A DNA stretch of 25,457 nucleotides from CAZEZY01 sp964516635 (lineage in GTDB: Bacteria > Pseudomonadota > Gammaproteobacteria > Burkholderiales > Burkholderiaceae_C). A model generated the notes under the pieces. That model was not told where the DNA came from. It saw only the letters and a list, made by a program, of their open reading frames with translations, and made no database searches. Shown here in pieces: positions 16,097-24,450 of the stretch. Every line of letters starts with the position of its first letter. Positions within the stretch are counted from its first letter, which is position 1. The stretch spans positions 1 through 25,457 of the forward strand of contig CAZEZY010000018.1 of the NCBI GenBank assembly GCA_964516635.1. Direction: 5' to 3'. The position numbers and the translations under genes were made by a program.

Positions 16097-16693
16097 TCAG
16101 GCCTGAGCCGCAGGGCGGATGGCGCTCTTGGGCCGGAAGGCTCTGCAGACGTCGTCGTTGGTTTCCAGGTACGGTCCACCGATCAGGTCGATGCAGTAGG
16201 GCACGGCCGCAAAAATGCCATGCACCACGGGTTTGCCGTCGGCGTCTTTCAGGCCTTCCAGGGTTTCGGCGATGCTCTTGGGCTGCCCCGGCAGGTTGAT
16301 GATGAGCGTCTGGTCGCGAATGACCGCCACCTGGCGAGACAGGATGGCCGTGGGGACAAACTGCAGGCTGATCTGGCGCATCTGCTCACCAAAACCGGGC
16401 ATTTCCTTGTGTGCCACGGCGAGCGTGGCCTCGGGGGTCACATCGCGCCGGGCGGGGCCGGTGCCACCGGTGGTCAGCACCAGCGCGCAGCCGGCTTCCA
16501 CCAGTTCGATCAGCGTCTGGCTGATGATGGGCTGTTCGTCCGGGATGAGCCTGGGCTCGAAGGTGATCGGGTTTTTCAGGGCGCGGCCCAGCCATGCTTG
16601 GAGAGCGGGCAGGCCCTTGTCTTCGTAGACGCCCGTGCTGGCGCGGTCGCTCACGGAAACGATGCCGATCTTGACAGGGTCGTGGGTGCTCAT
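16097..16693 (-). CDS. mogA: Molybdopterin adenylyltransferase
   Basis: A 198-residue MogA-type protein that adenylates molybdopterin before molybdate insertion. The family motif TTGGTGPARRDVTPEAT lies near residues 74-90, the N terminus has IGIVSVSDRAS, and NLPGQPKSIAETL is near the C-terminal third. Its ATG overlaps the TGA of darP by 4 nt, so the two are translationally coupled. No other molybdenum cofactor gene is in the window. It converges on cysE. Confidence 0.92.
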   Translation of the reverse strand: MSTHDPVKIGIVSVSDRASTGVYEDKGLPALQAWLGRALKNPITFEPRLIPDEQPIISQTLIELVEAGCALVLTTGGTGPARRDVTPEATLAVAHKEMPGFGEQMRQISLQFVPTAILSRQVAVIRDQTLIINLPGQPKSIAETLEGLKDADGKPVVHGIFAAVPYCIDLIGGPYLETNDDVCRAFRPKSAIRPAAQA

Positions 16694-17319
16694 GGTTGTT
16701 CCTGAGCCTGGGCATCCAGGCGGGTGCGTACGATCTGGAAGATTTCACGATAGCTTTTGCCGTGTCGCTGGGCTTCGCCGGGGCGTTCGGCAGCGTTTGT
16801 TTCCTGCGCATCCTTGCGGGCCTGCCGGATGAGCGAACGCAGGCGTTGCAGGTCGGCGTCGGCGTCCAGGGTCAGCCAGTCCTGCAAGGCCTGGTCGTCG
16901 GCAATCAGCCGGTCACGCCATTGCTCGGCGTGGTGGAGTCTCAGGGTGTCGGCTGCGCTGCCCTGATGCTGCACTTCCAGGGCGGCTTCAATGGCCGCCA
17001 CCGTTTCATCCTCCAGCTTGCGCATCAGTTTGCCAATGAACTGCATCTGCCGGCGTCTGCCTTCGAAGTTGGTGATGCGTCGGGCTTCGGCCAGTGCGTC
17101 GACCAGTTTGTCCGGCAGGTCGAGCTTGTCCATCAGCCCTTGCCGCAAGGTGAGCAGGTCCTCGCCGAGCCGCTGCAGTCGGTCGCTCTGTTTCTTCAGA
17201 TCGGTCTTGCTGACTTCGACATCGCCCTTGAGTTCGCGTTTGAGCTCAAGGTCCAGTTCGCTGCCTTCCGCAACGAAATGGCCTTTGACGAAGTAGCCTT
17301 TGGTGGGTTTTCTTGCCAT
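16690..17319 (-). CDS. darP: Ribosome biogenesis factor DarP (YjgA, DUF615)
   Basis: A 209-residue, charged, helical protein of the YjgA/DUF615 family. Family features visible are SKTDLKKQSDRLQRLGEDL (37-55), LPDKLVDALAEARRI, and RRRQMQFIGKLMRKL (88-102), followed by the RRLRSLIRQAR-type region and the C-terminal YREIFQIVR. YjgA associates with late 50S ribosomal precursors. There is no ribosome site before the ATG, and a TATGAT -10-like box (17326-17331) ends only 6 nt before it, so the mRNA may be leaderless. The gene is divergent from pmbA with only 21 nt between them. Confidence 0.92.
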   Translation of the reverse strand: MARKPTKGYFVKGHFVAEGSELDLELKRELKGDVEVSKTDLKKQSDRLQRLGEDLLTLRQGLMDKLDLPDKLVDALAEARRITNFEGRRRQMQFIGKLMRKLEDETVAAIEAALEVQHQGSAADTLRLHHAEQWRDRLIADDQALQDWLTLDADADLQRLRSLIRQARKDAQETNAAERPGEAQRHGKSYREIFQIVRTRLDAQAQEQP

Positions 17320-17324
17320 CCAAG

Positions 17325-17331
17325 TATCATA
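17325..17331. promoter_or_regulatory. Overlapping divergent -10 boxes of darP and pmbA
   Basis: In the 21-nt gap the near-symmetrical TATCATA reads as TATCAT towards pmbA (17325-17330) and TATGAT towards darP (17326-17331). Predicted starts are at the darP ATG itself and about 4 nt before the pmbA ATG. No convincing -35 box is seen either way. Confidence 0.4.
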
Positions 17332-17340
17332 GCCGCCAGC

Positions 17341-18777
17341 ATGAAAAAGACCCGATCACCCGCGCCGCGCACCACCGCGGCCCAAGCCCGTTCCTTCCCC
17401 GCCCCTGAAGCCGGATTTCAGTATCACCCCGAGCAGTTCGAGGCGCTGGCCGACCTGGCCCTGACCCATGCCCGACAGTTGGGTGCCAGTGATGCCGGGG
17501 TGGAGGTGTCGGAAGGTGCCGGACTGAGTGTGTCGGTTCGCAAGGGCGAGCTCGAAAACGTGGAGCGCAACCGGGACAAGTCGCTGGGCGTGACGGTTTA
17601 CCTGGGGCAGCGTCGCGGCAATGCCTCCACCTCCGATTTCGGGCCGGACGCCATTCGCCAGACGGTTCAGGCGGCTTACGACATTGCCCGCTTCACGGCC
17701 GAAGATCCGGTGGCCGGCCTGCCAGACGAGCAGGACGTCGCCAACAGCTACCCCGATCTGGAGCTCTTTCATCCCTGGGCCATTTCGGCCGAAGAGGCCG
17801 TGGCCCTGGCCATGCGTTGCGAAGCGGCGGCCATGGCCACCAGCCGGAAGATCACCAACAGCGAAGGGGCTGGGGTGTCGGCGCAGCAATCGCATTTCTT
17901 CACGGAACACATGCGCGGGGGCGAGCGTGGGCGTCAGGGGATTTTCCGGGGTGGCTATGCCAGCTCCCGGCACAGCCTGTCGGTGTCGCCGATTGCGGGC
18001 AAAGGTGCCCAGATGCAGCGCGATTACTGGTTCAGCTCCATGCGCGACCCCGCCGACCTGGCCAGCCCGGAGGCCGTTGGCCGCTATGCCGCCGAACGGG
18101 CGCTGTCGCGGTTGAACGCCCGAAAGCTTCCCACCACCGAATGTCCTGTTCTGTTTGAAGCCCCGGCCGCCGCGGGTCTGCTGGGGGCGTTCGTGCAGGC
18201 GATCAGTGGCGGTGCCCTGTACCGCAAGACGAGTTTTCTGGTCGATAGCCTGGGTCGTCAGGTCTTTCCCAGGCACATCGACCTGTTCGAAGATCCCCTG
18301 ATTCTGGGAGGCAAGGGCAGTGCCCCATTCGATGACGAGGGCGTGAAAACCGTGGCGCGCCAGGTGGTGAGCGCCGGCTGTGTCAAGGGCTATTTTCTGA
18401 GTACCTATTCGGCCCGCAAGCTCGGCATGCGCACCACCGGCAACGCCGGAGGCTCACACAACCTGTATCTGCGTAGCCGAGAGACCCGCGAGTCTGACGA
18501 TCTGGTGGCCATGCTTCAGAAGCTGGGTACGGGCCTGTTCGTGACCGAACTGATGGGCCAGGGGGTGAACTACGTCACGGGGGATTATTCAAGAGGCGCA
18601 GCAGGCTTCTGGGTCGAGAACGGTGAAATCGCCTTTCCGGTACAGGAAATCACGATTGCGGGCAATCTGAAAGACATGTTTCTGGACGTGGCGGCCGTGG
18701 GTGCCGACGAATACGCCTATGGCGCCAAGCATGTGGGCTCGGTCCTGATCAGCCGGATGAAAGTGGCCGGGAGCTGA
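17341..18777 (+). CDS. pmbA: Metalloprotease-complex subunit PmbA/TldE
   Basis: A 478-residue TldE/PmbA protein, partner of TldD in the protease that trims peptides such as microcin B17. The N-terminal domain has SVRKGELENVERNRDKSLGVTV-type sequence (split across residues about 60-80) and the C-terminal domain has VLFEAPAAAGLLGAF and GYFLSTYSARKLGMRTTGNAGG. No HExxxH zinc motif is visible; that belongs to TldD, so its absence is normal. The open frame extends upstream to 16696 across darP and part of mogA, which is shadow; the ATG at 17341 gives the family length. The start lacks a ribosome site. No tldD is in the window. Confidence 0.93.
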   Translation: MKKTRSPAPRTTAAQARSFPAPEAGFQYHPEQFEALADLALTHARQLGASDAGVEVSEGAGLSVSVRKGELENVERNRDKSLGVTVYLGQRRGNASTSDFGPDAIRQTVQAAYDIARFTAEDPVAGLPDEQDVANSYPDLELFHPWAISAEEAVALAMRCEAAAMATSRKITNSEGAGVSAQQSHFFTEHMRGGERGRQGIFRGGYASSRHSLSVSPIAGKGAQMQRDYWFSSMRDPADLASPEAVGRYAAERALSRLNARKLPTTECPVLFEAPAAAGLLGAFVQAISGGALYRKTSFLVDSLGRQVFPRHIDLFEDPLILGGKGSAPFDDEGVKTVARQVVSAGCVKGYFLSTYSARKLGMRTTGNAGGSHNLYLRSRETRESDDLVAMLQKLGTGLFVTELMGQGVNYVTGDYSRGAAGFWVENGEIAFPVQEITIAGNLKDMFLDVAAVGADEYAYGAKHVGSVLISRMKVAGS

Positions 18778-18874
18778 CCACTGACCGGTTGCGTCCCTGG
18801 TGTTTCGCCCGATTGAGACGGTCGTCTGCGGTCTTGAGCACCGGCGTGAAGGCTGATCTGGCAGGGCGGCCATC

Positions 18875-19687
18875 TTAGCAGCGGGTCAGGGGTTCAGCGG
18901 CAACGGGTTTTCCCCAGAGGCGGCTCATGACGACCTGAGCCCTTTGAACCTCGCCACTGGTCCAGAAACGCACGGCGGGCAGCGAAGCCAGGGCGGGGGC
19001 AGCCAGGCCGCGCACAGCGAGTTGTCGACCCAGTTCGCGGGCCACAGCGCCAGAAGGATCGATGACCTGAACCTCATGGCCAGCCAGACGCTGGATGACC
19101 GGTGCCAGGAAGGGGTAGTGGGTGCATCCCAGGACCAGGGTATCGGCTCCCTGGTCGAGCAGCGGCTGGACGAAGTGGCGGACGGCCGACTCGGTGTCCG
19201 GATCGTCCAGAGCACCGGCCTCCACCCTTTCCACCCAGCCGGGGCAGGGCTGAAGCAGGATCTGCCGGCCTTGGCCGTGTGCCTGAACCAGCCGTGCCAG
19301 CCCTGGACTGGCCACCGTCTGCCGGGTGGCCAGCACGCCCACCACCCCGGAACGGGTGGCGAGTGCAGCCGGTTTGACGGCCGGTTCGATGGCCACGATG
19401 AGCAGGCCGTCAAACCGCTGCCGCAGGTGCTCGATGATCAGCCCGGTGACGGTGTTGCAGGCGACCACAATCGCTTTGGCGCCTTCGGCCAGCAGGTGGC
19501 GGATGATGCAGGTGGCCCGGGCCTCGATGTACGCCGTGGGCTTGTCGCCATAGGGGGCGTGGCCCGAGTCGGCCACATACATCAGGGCTTCCTGTGGGAG
19601 CTGGGCGTGGATTTCGCGCAGCACCGACAGGCCGCCCACGCCCGAATCGAACACACCCACCGGTGCGTTCGCGGCAACGCCATTCAT
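18875..19687 (-). CDS. murI: Glutamate racemase
   Basis: A 270-residue enzyme making D-glutamate for peptidoglycan. The catalytic cysteines are C77 in VVACNT and C188 in LGCTHYP. The N terminus has GVFDSGVGGLSV and YVADSGHAPYG, both typical. The residue after ACNT is V, where A is the usual one, a mild variation. The ATG overlaps the yqeY stop by 4 nt, so the two are coupled. The 97-nt gap to the convergent pmbA has no recognisable terminator. Confidence 0.94.
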   Translation of the reverse strand: MNGVAANAPVGVFDSGVGGLSVLREIHAQLPQEALMYVADSGHAPYGDKPTAYIEARATCIIRHLLAEGAKAIVVACNTVTGLIIEHLRQRFDGLLIVAIEPAVKPAALATRSGVVGVLATRQTVASPGLARLVQAHGQGRQILLQPCPGWVERVEAGALDDPDTESAVRHFVQPLLDQGADTLVLGCTHYPFLAPVIQRLAGHEVQVIDPSGAVARELGRQLAVRGLAAPALASLPAVRFWTSGEVQRAQVVMSRLWGKPVAAEPLTRC

Positions 19688-20154
19688 GAGGCCGGGCTGG
19701 ACAGCGCCGCCTTGACGGCGGCCGACACCTGAGCCATGTCGGCCTTGCCCGCCAGTTGGGCTTTCGCCGCACCCATGAGTTTCCCCATGTCGGCGGCGGT
19801 GGGAGCGCGTCCGAGTTCGGTGCTGAGCTGTGTCACGATGGCCAGCACCGCCGCCTGGATGGCTTCGGTGTCGAGGCGCGCGGGGAGATAGGTCTGAAGG
19901 ATGGTGGCTTCGGCTTTTTCGCGGTCAGCCAGATCGGTGCGCCCCGCCTGCTCGTAGGCGGCCACGGAATCCTTGCGCTGCTTGATGAGCCGGTCTACCA
20001 CGGCCACCACGGCGGCATCGTCCAGTGAGGTGCGTTCGTCGACTTCCTTCTGTTTGACGGCCGCGAGCAGCAGACGAATGGTTCCCAGGCGATCGGCGTC
20101 TTTCGCCCGCATGGCGGCCTTCATGTCTTCGGTGATCTGTTCTTTAAGGGTCAT
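19684..20154 (-). CDS. yqeY: GatB/YqeY domain protein
   Basis: A 156-residue YqeY protein covering the full domain. It starts MTLKEQITEDMKAAMRAKD, has LGTIRLLLAAVKQKEVDER, and ends with the ADMGKLMGAAKAQLAGKAD region. The domain resembles the tail of GatB, which contacts tRNA; the exact role of free YqeY is not settled. The gene follows rpsU, as in many proteobacteria, but an intrinsic terminator lies between them. Downstream comes murI; the dnaG gene I would expect in the classic order is not here. Confidence 0.92.
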   Translation of the reverse strand: MTLKEQITEDMKAAMRAKDADRLGTIRLLLAAVKQKEVDERTSLDDAAVVAVVDRLIKQRKDSVAAYEQAGRTDLADREKAEATILQTYLPARLDTEAIQAAVLAIVTQLSTELGRAPTAADMGKLMGAAKAQLAGKADMAQVSAAVKAALSSPAS

Positions 20155-20180
20155 GATGATGGCATCGGATGAAGGGCAGA

Positions 20181-20217
20181 AACAACAAAGCCCGCCTGAG
20201 CGTCCTCGTGCGGGCTT
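20181..20217 (-). terminator. Terminator or attenuator between rpsU and yqeY
   Basis: On the minus strand AAGCCCGC (20210-20217) pairs with GCGGGCTT (20188-20195) around a 14-nt loop. The run TTGTTGTTT follows the stem. This would end most rpsU transcripts and let a fraction continue into yqeY and murI, giving high S21 and low downstream expression. Confidence 0.8.
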
Positions 20218-20247
20218 GTGAGCAGTGGACGGCCATGCCGCCAGCGA

Positions 20248-20460
20248 TCAGTACAGGCGCTTGGGCAACTGCATGGAACGCACACGCTTGAAGTGCCGCT
20301 TGACGGCGGCCGCTTTCTTGCGCTTGCGCTCGGCGGTGGGCTTTTCGTAGAACTCGCGGGCGCGCAGGTCGTTGAGCAGGCCCAGCTTTTCGATGGTGCG
20401 CTTGAAACGGCGCAGAGCGACGTCAAAAGGTTCGTTGTCTTTAACGCGGATGGTGGTCAT
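20248..20460 (-). CDS. rpsU: 30S ribosomal protein S21
   Basis: A 70-residue bS21, full family length. It has the N-terminal IRVKDNEPFDVALRRFKR motif and a very basic tail with ERKRKKAAAVKRHFKR. It sits at the platform of the small subunit near the 3' end of 16S rRNA and helps mRNA selection. The start codon lies inside the 12-bp palindrome CATTAGCTAATG (20458-20469), and there is no good Shine-Dalgarno sequence before it. A structured leader of about 124 nt precedes it. Confidence 0.97.
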   Translation of the reverse strand: MTTIRVKDNEPFDVALRRFKRTIEKLGLLNDLRAREFYEKPTAERKRKKAAAVKRHFKRVRSMQLPKRLY

Positions 20461-20596
20461 TAGCTAATGGTTTCCGAAATGCGCCGCGCCCGGTGTCCAG
20501 GGAAGATCGGGCCCTGAACCCGCGCTGCGGCAAGTTTTCCCCCGTCATCAGGTGATCACGGCCGACGGGGCTTTGCCAGCAAAGCTCACCATTATA
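20461..20596 (-). promoter_or_regulatory. rpsU promoter and structured leader
   Basis: A perfect TATAAT -10 box (20591-20596, minus) would start transcription near 20584; no good -35 box is seen. Two strong hairpins follow in the leader: GCTTTGC/GCAAAGC (20570-20585) and CCCCGTC/GACGGGG (20540-20546 with 20564-20570), whose loop holds GTGATCAC. The two stems share the base at 20570. Neither is followed by a T run, so they are not plain terminators. Confidence 0.5.
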
Positions 20597-20668
20597 GCGA
20601 CATGTGTGGGATCTGGCGTGTTTCGAGTTACATTCTTTGACGGTGATGCAACGAAGAGGGGTCGGCAC

Positions 20669-22189
20669 ATGTTCGAATCGGCTGAAATCGGACACCAGGT
20701 GGACAAGAAGCGCTGGAAGGAGGAGTCGGCTCGTCTGCGTCCTGCGTTGCTGGATGCGCAGTATCGCCTGCTCAAGGATGGCCGTTCCGCGGTGGTGATA
20801 CTCGTCAATGGGGTGGACGGTGCCGGACGCGGCGAAACGGTGAACATCCTCAACGAATGGATGGACCCCCGCCACATCCGTACCGAAGCCTTCGGTCCCA
20901 TGACCGAACAAGACCGGTTGCACCCGGAAATGTGGCGTTTCTGGCAGGTGCTGCCCCCGAAAGGGCACATCGGCATGCTCTTCGGCTCCTGGTACACCGA
21001 CCCGATCCTGGCGCATGTGCAGGATGGAGAGTCACACGATCGGTTGGTCCATCGCCTCGAACGGATACGTCAGTTCGAACGCATGCTCGTGGCCGAGGGG
21101 GTGGTGGTGGTCAAGCTGTGGTTCCATCTGTCGAAGAAAGCGGCCCGCTCCCGCATGAAGGCACTCGAGTCGGATCCCCGGACGGCGTGGCGGGTGACCG
21201 AACAGGAAAGGCAGCATCTGAAGCTGTATGACGACATGGTTCGCGTTGCCGACGAGGCCCTGCGCAAGACCAGCATCGGGGAAGCGCCCTGGCTTGTGAT
21301 CGATGGCAGCGACCCGGCCTATCGCTGCCTGGCGGCAGGCCAGCACTTGCTGGATGTGTTGAAACGCACACTGGACCGCCCGAATGCACCGGCAGGCACG
21401 GCGGAGCAGGTGCCCGAAGTGCCATCGACGCTGGCAATCGACGGGCCAGGCTTGCTGGCCACCCAGGATTACACGCGGCAGATCAAGCGCAAGCACTACG
21501 AAGAAGCGCTGGAAGAGCTTCAGGGTCGCCTGGCGCTGCTGAGCCGTGATCCACGGATGCGTCACCGCTCGCTGGCGCTGGTGTTCGAAGGCATGGACGC
21601 TGCCGGCAAAGGCAGCACGATCCGGCGCATCACCCAGGCGCTGGATGCGCGTTTCTACCGGGTGGTGCCGGTGGCGGCGCCCAACGAGAACGAACGCGCC
21701 CAGCCCTATCTCTGGCGGTTCTGGCGTTACATTCCCGCTCATGGAAAAGCGGTGATTTTCGACCGCTCCTGGTATGGTCGGGTGCTGGTGGAGCGGGTGG
21801 AGGGCTATTGCACCACCCAGGACTGGATGCGCGCCTACGGCGAGATCAACGAATACGAAGAGGAACTCAGCGAAGCCGGTGTGCTGATCGTGAAGTTCTG
21901 GCTGGCCATCACGCCCGACGAGCAGCTTCGGCGCTTCCGGGCGCGTGAATCCACCCCGCACAAAACCTACAAGATCACCGAGGACGACTGGCGCAATCGG
22001 GAGAAATGGCCGCTCTACGAACGAGCGGTGGAACAGATGATCGATCGCACTTCCACGCAGGTTTCCCCCTGGCATATCGTGGCGTCGGACGACAAGCTCT
22101 GGTCGCGCATCGAGGTGCTCCGCCACCTGTGTGACAGGCTGGAGTCGGCCCTGGATCAGGTGTCGCGCCGGGGTGCTGGCAAGGCCTGA
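20669..22189 (+). CDS. pap: Polyphosphate:AMP phosphotransferase, two-domain PPK2
   Basis: A 506-residue protein with two fused PPK2 domains, matching class II enzymes that make ADP from AMP and polyphosphate. The C-terminal domain (about 265-505) has Walker A GMDAAGKGS (308-316) and Walker B IFDRSWYGR (D365). The N-terminal domain (about 13-240) has GVDGAGRGE (48-56), where arginine replaces the usual lysine, and GSWYTD (106-111) where DRSWY is expected, so it is probably non-catalytic, as known for this class. The frame extends to 20552, but the ATG at 20669 has a ribosome site (GAGGGG, 7 nt) and starts the conserved sequence. Its end overlaps the convergent flavoprotein gene by 34 bp. Confidence 0.92.
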   Translation: MFESAEIGHQVDKKRWKEESARLRPALLDAQYRLLKDGRSAVVILVNGVDGAGRGETVNILNEWMDPRHIRTEAFGPMTEQDRLHPEMWRFWQVLPPKGHIGMLFGSWYTDPILAHVQDGESHDRLVHRLERIRQFERMLVAEGVVVVKLWFHLSKKAARSRMKALESDPRTAWRVTEQERQHLKLYDDMVRVADEALRKTSIGEAPWLVIDGSDPAYRCLAAGQHLLDVLKRTLDRPNAPAGTAEQVPEVPSTLAIDGPGLLATQDYTRQIKRKHYEEALEELQGRLALLSRDPRMRHRSLALVFEGMDAAGKGSTIRRITQALDARFYRVVPVAAPNENERAQPYLWRFWRYIPAHGKAVIFDRSWYGRVLVERVEGYCTTQDWMRAYGEINEYEEELSEAGVLIVKFWLAITPDEQLRRFRARESTPHKTYKITEDDWRNREKWPLYERAVEQMIDRTSTQVSPWHIVASDDKLWSRIEVLRHLCDRLESALDQVSRRGAGKA

Positions 22190-23385
22190 GCGCAGGCGTG
22201 GGCACTGGCCCAGGCCCACTGGAAGTTGTAGCCACCCAGCCAGCCGGTCACGTCCACCACCTCGCCGATGAAGTACAGCCCGGGTTGCCTGGACTCCATG
22301 GTCTGGGACGAAAGCTCCCGCGTGTCCACGCCACCCGCCGTCACTTCCGCCTTGGCATAGCCCTCGGTGCCCGTGGGCGTGAGCGTCCACCGGTGCAGGC
22401 TGTCGACCAGTTGGGCCATCGCCTTGTCGGGCGTTTCGTTGATGGGACGCTGCCAGTCGGCGCGGGTCGCGGTCCAGGTGTCGGCCAGCCGGCTGGGCAG
22501 GTGATGCGCCAGTTCGTTGGGCAACCGCTTTCGTGAGCGGGCCTTGGCTGCTTGCAGCAGCGGTTCCAGCGCGGCTTCAGGGTGCAGGTCGATGCCGAGC
22601 GGTGTGCCCGGTTGCCAGTAGCTGGAAATCTGCAGCACGGCCGGTCCGCTCAGGCCCCGGTGGGTGAACAGCAGGTCTTCGTCAAACACCTGGCGGTGCT
22701 TTTTGTCGCCCGTGGCCATCCGCACGGGCAGGGCCAGGCCCGACAGCTCGGCAAAGGGCGCCCAGGCCTCGGGGTCGAAGGTCAGCGGCACGAGGGCGGG
22801 GCGGGGTGTGATGACGTTCAGGTTGAACTGGCGCGCCAGCCGGAAACCGAAATCCGTGGCACCGATTTTCGGGATGGACAGGCCACCGGTGGCGACGACC
22901 AGGGAGGTGGCGCTCACCGTGCCCTGGTCGGTTTGCAGGGTGTAAGGGGTCGCTGGGTCGGCGTCGGAAAACGCCACCCCTTGCACCGCACAGGGCTGCC
23001 AGCGGGTCACGCCGCCGGCCTCGCATTCCTGGAGCAGCACGTCGATCAGGTCCTGCGCGGAGCGGTCGCAAAACAGCTGGCCCTTGTGCTTTTCGTGGAA
23101 CGGCACGCCGTGGCGCTGCAGCAGGTCGATGAAATCGGCGGGGGTGTAGCGCGACAGCGCGGAGCGGCAGAAGTGCGGATTGTCGCCGAGGAAATGCTTG
23201 TGGGGCTGGCGTGGGTCGAGGTCTCGGTTGGTGAAATTGGCCCTGCCTCCGCCCGAAATCCGGATCTTTTCGGCGACTTTGGGGGAATGGTCGATCAGCA
23301 GCACCTTCAGGCCGCGCTGGCCCGCCACGCCCGCGCAGAACAGGCCCGCGGCGCCGGCGCCGACGATGATCACGTCAAATGGCAT
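22156..23385 (-). CDS. yhiN: BaiN/HI0933-family FAD-dependent oxidoreductase
   Basis: A 409-residue flavoprotein of the HI0933/YhiN/BaiN family. The FAD-binding Rossmann motif is VGAGAAG (8-14), followed by the family signature EKIRISGGGRANFTN (39-53), VVATGGLSIPK, and the C-terminal FAD contact GLYFIGEVVDVTGWLGGYN. Reported activities vary across the family, and the substrate here is unknown. There is no ribosome site; GATAAT (23392-23397) ends 6 nt before the ATG, another possible leaderless start. The 3' end overlaps the convergent polyphosphate kinase gene by 34 bp. Confidence 0.9.
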   Translation of the reverse strand: MPFDVIIVGAGAAGLFCAGVAGQRGLKVLLIDHSPKVAEKIRISGGGRANFTNRDLDPRQPHKHFLGDNPHFCRSALSRYTPADFIDLLQRHGVPFHEKHKGQLFCDRSAQDLIDVLLQECEAGGVTRWQPCAVQGVAFSDADPATPYTLQTDQGTVSATSLVVATGGLSIPKIGATDFGFRLARQFNLNVITPRPALVPLTFDPEAWAPFAELSGLALPVRMATGDKKHRQVFDEDLLFTHRGLSGPAVLQISSYWQPGTPLGIDLHPEAALEPLLQAAKARSRKRLPNELAHHLPSRLADTWTATRADWQRPINETPDKAMAQLVDSLHRWTLTPTGTEGYAKAEVTAGGVDTRELSSQTMESRQPGLYFIGEVVDVTGWLGGYNFQWAWASAHACAQALPAPRRDT

Positions 23386-23602
23386 GGGGGGATTATCGGG
23401 GGAGTGGGGTGAGCGTGCTGCGCCAGTTGAGCTGACTCACATCGTCACAATGGGCAATGTGGCCGTGCTGGTGTGCTGCAGTGGGCGTATTCGTTACGGC
23501 GTCAGCCTGGCCTGACCTGATCGTCGCTGCCTCATGGTGACGCTGGCGATGCACATCAGAGCCGGGCATTCAGATCGATCAGCACTGAGGCCGATGGGTT
23601 GC
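23386..23602. other. Intergenic gap without identified gene
   Basis: About 217 bp between the starts of yhiN and the end of mtnP, both on minus. Apart from the GATAAT box near 23392 I see no gene, RNA, hairpin with T run, or repeat. Confidence 0.6.
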
Positions 23603-24448
23603 TCAACGCCTGAGCACTTCCATCATCGCCTGCTGTTCGGGCGAGAGGGCCGAGTCGGGCGTGAGCATGGCGGTGCCCAGGGCCGTCCGGATGGATGTCT
23701 CTGGCTCGGGCAAAGGATGGCTCAACAGGGCATCCAGCACCTGCGCGGCCTTGCCCAGCGTCTTCCCGTACAGCTCGAAAATGCCTGACACGCTGACGTG
23801 CTGCTCGGGATCGTCGAGCCAGCAGTCGTAATCGGTGACCAGGCCCAAGGTGGCGTAGGCCATCTGTGCCTCTCGGGCCAGGAAGACTTCGGGCACATTG
23901 GTCATGCCGACCAGGTGGCAGCCGGCCTGGCGCAGCAGGTGACTTTCGGCCTGCGTGCCGAGGCGGGGGCCTTCCACGCAGGCGTAGGTCAAGCCACGGT
24001 GTACCGCGTGGCCTGCTCGCTGGGCCGCGGCCTGCACCGCGTCCACCAACGCCGCACTCACGGGCTTCGCGGTCGAGACATGGGCCGCCACGCCCCCGCC
24101 AAAGAAGGTGCGCTGGCGTTGGCCGCGGGTCCAGTCCACGTACTGTTCCGGCATGGCCAGATCGCCGGGCTTGACCTCAATGGCCAGGCTGCCGACGGCA
24201 GAAAACCCCAGCAGCATCGTGGCGCCGGCCTGCTTGAGCGCGAAGACGTTGGCGCGGTAGTTCACCTCGTGCGGCAGCAGACGGTGCCCCGATCCGTGTC
24301 GGGCGAGAAAGAGAATCGGGTTGTTGCCGTCGTTCCCCTTGAGGATATCCCCTGACGGCTCTCCAAAGGGGGTGGTCAGCCGGATGCGTTCCTCGATGTG
24401 CAATCCGGGGAGTTCATAGAGGCCGGTGCCTCCGACGATGGCGAGCAT
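23603..24448 (-). CDS. mtnP: S-methyl-5'-thioadenosine phosphorylase
   Basis: A 281-residue enzyme of the PNP/MTAP family that splits methylthioadenosine, a by-product of polyamine synthesis, with phosphate in the methionine salvage route. Visible motifs are IVGGTGLYELPG at the N terminus, FLARHGSGHRLLPHEVNYRAN (phosphate region, residues about 47-67), VEGPRLGTQAE, MTNVPEVFLAREA and TDYDCW. The last one is as in human MTAP, which favours an adenine rather than hypoxanthine base. The frame runs upstream to 25084, but the ATG at 24448 has a strong ribosome site (AGGAGG, 7 nt) and gives the family length. It starts 2 nt after the upstream gene. Confidence 0.93.
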   Translation of the reverse strand: MLAIVGGTGLYELPGLHIEERIRLTTPFGEPSGDILKGNDGNNPILFLARHGSGHRLLPHEVNYRANVFALKQAGATMLLGFSAVGSLAIEVKPGDLAMPEQYVDWTRGQRQRTFFGGGVAAHVSTAKPVSAALVDAVQAAAQRAGHAVHRGLTYACVEGPRLGTQAESHLLRQAGCHLVGMTNVPEVFLAREAQMAYATLGLVTDYDCWLDDPEQHVSVSGIFELYGKTLGKAAQVLDALLSHPLPEPETSIRTALGTAMLTPDSALSPEQQAMMEVLRR

Positions 24449-24450
24449 GT

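Noticed and set aside
16696..17340. Upstream extension of the pmbA frame
   Set aside because: It runs antisense through darP, while family length and sequence start at 17341.
21032..22390. 452-codon open frame on minus, antisense to the polyphosphate kinase gene
   Set aside because: Both PPK2 domains on plus are clear; the antisense frame is a GC-driven shadow.
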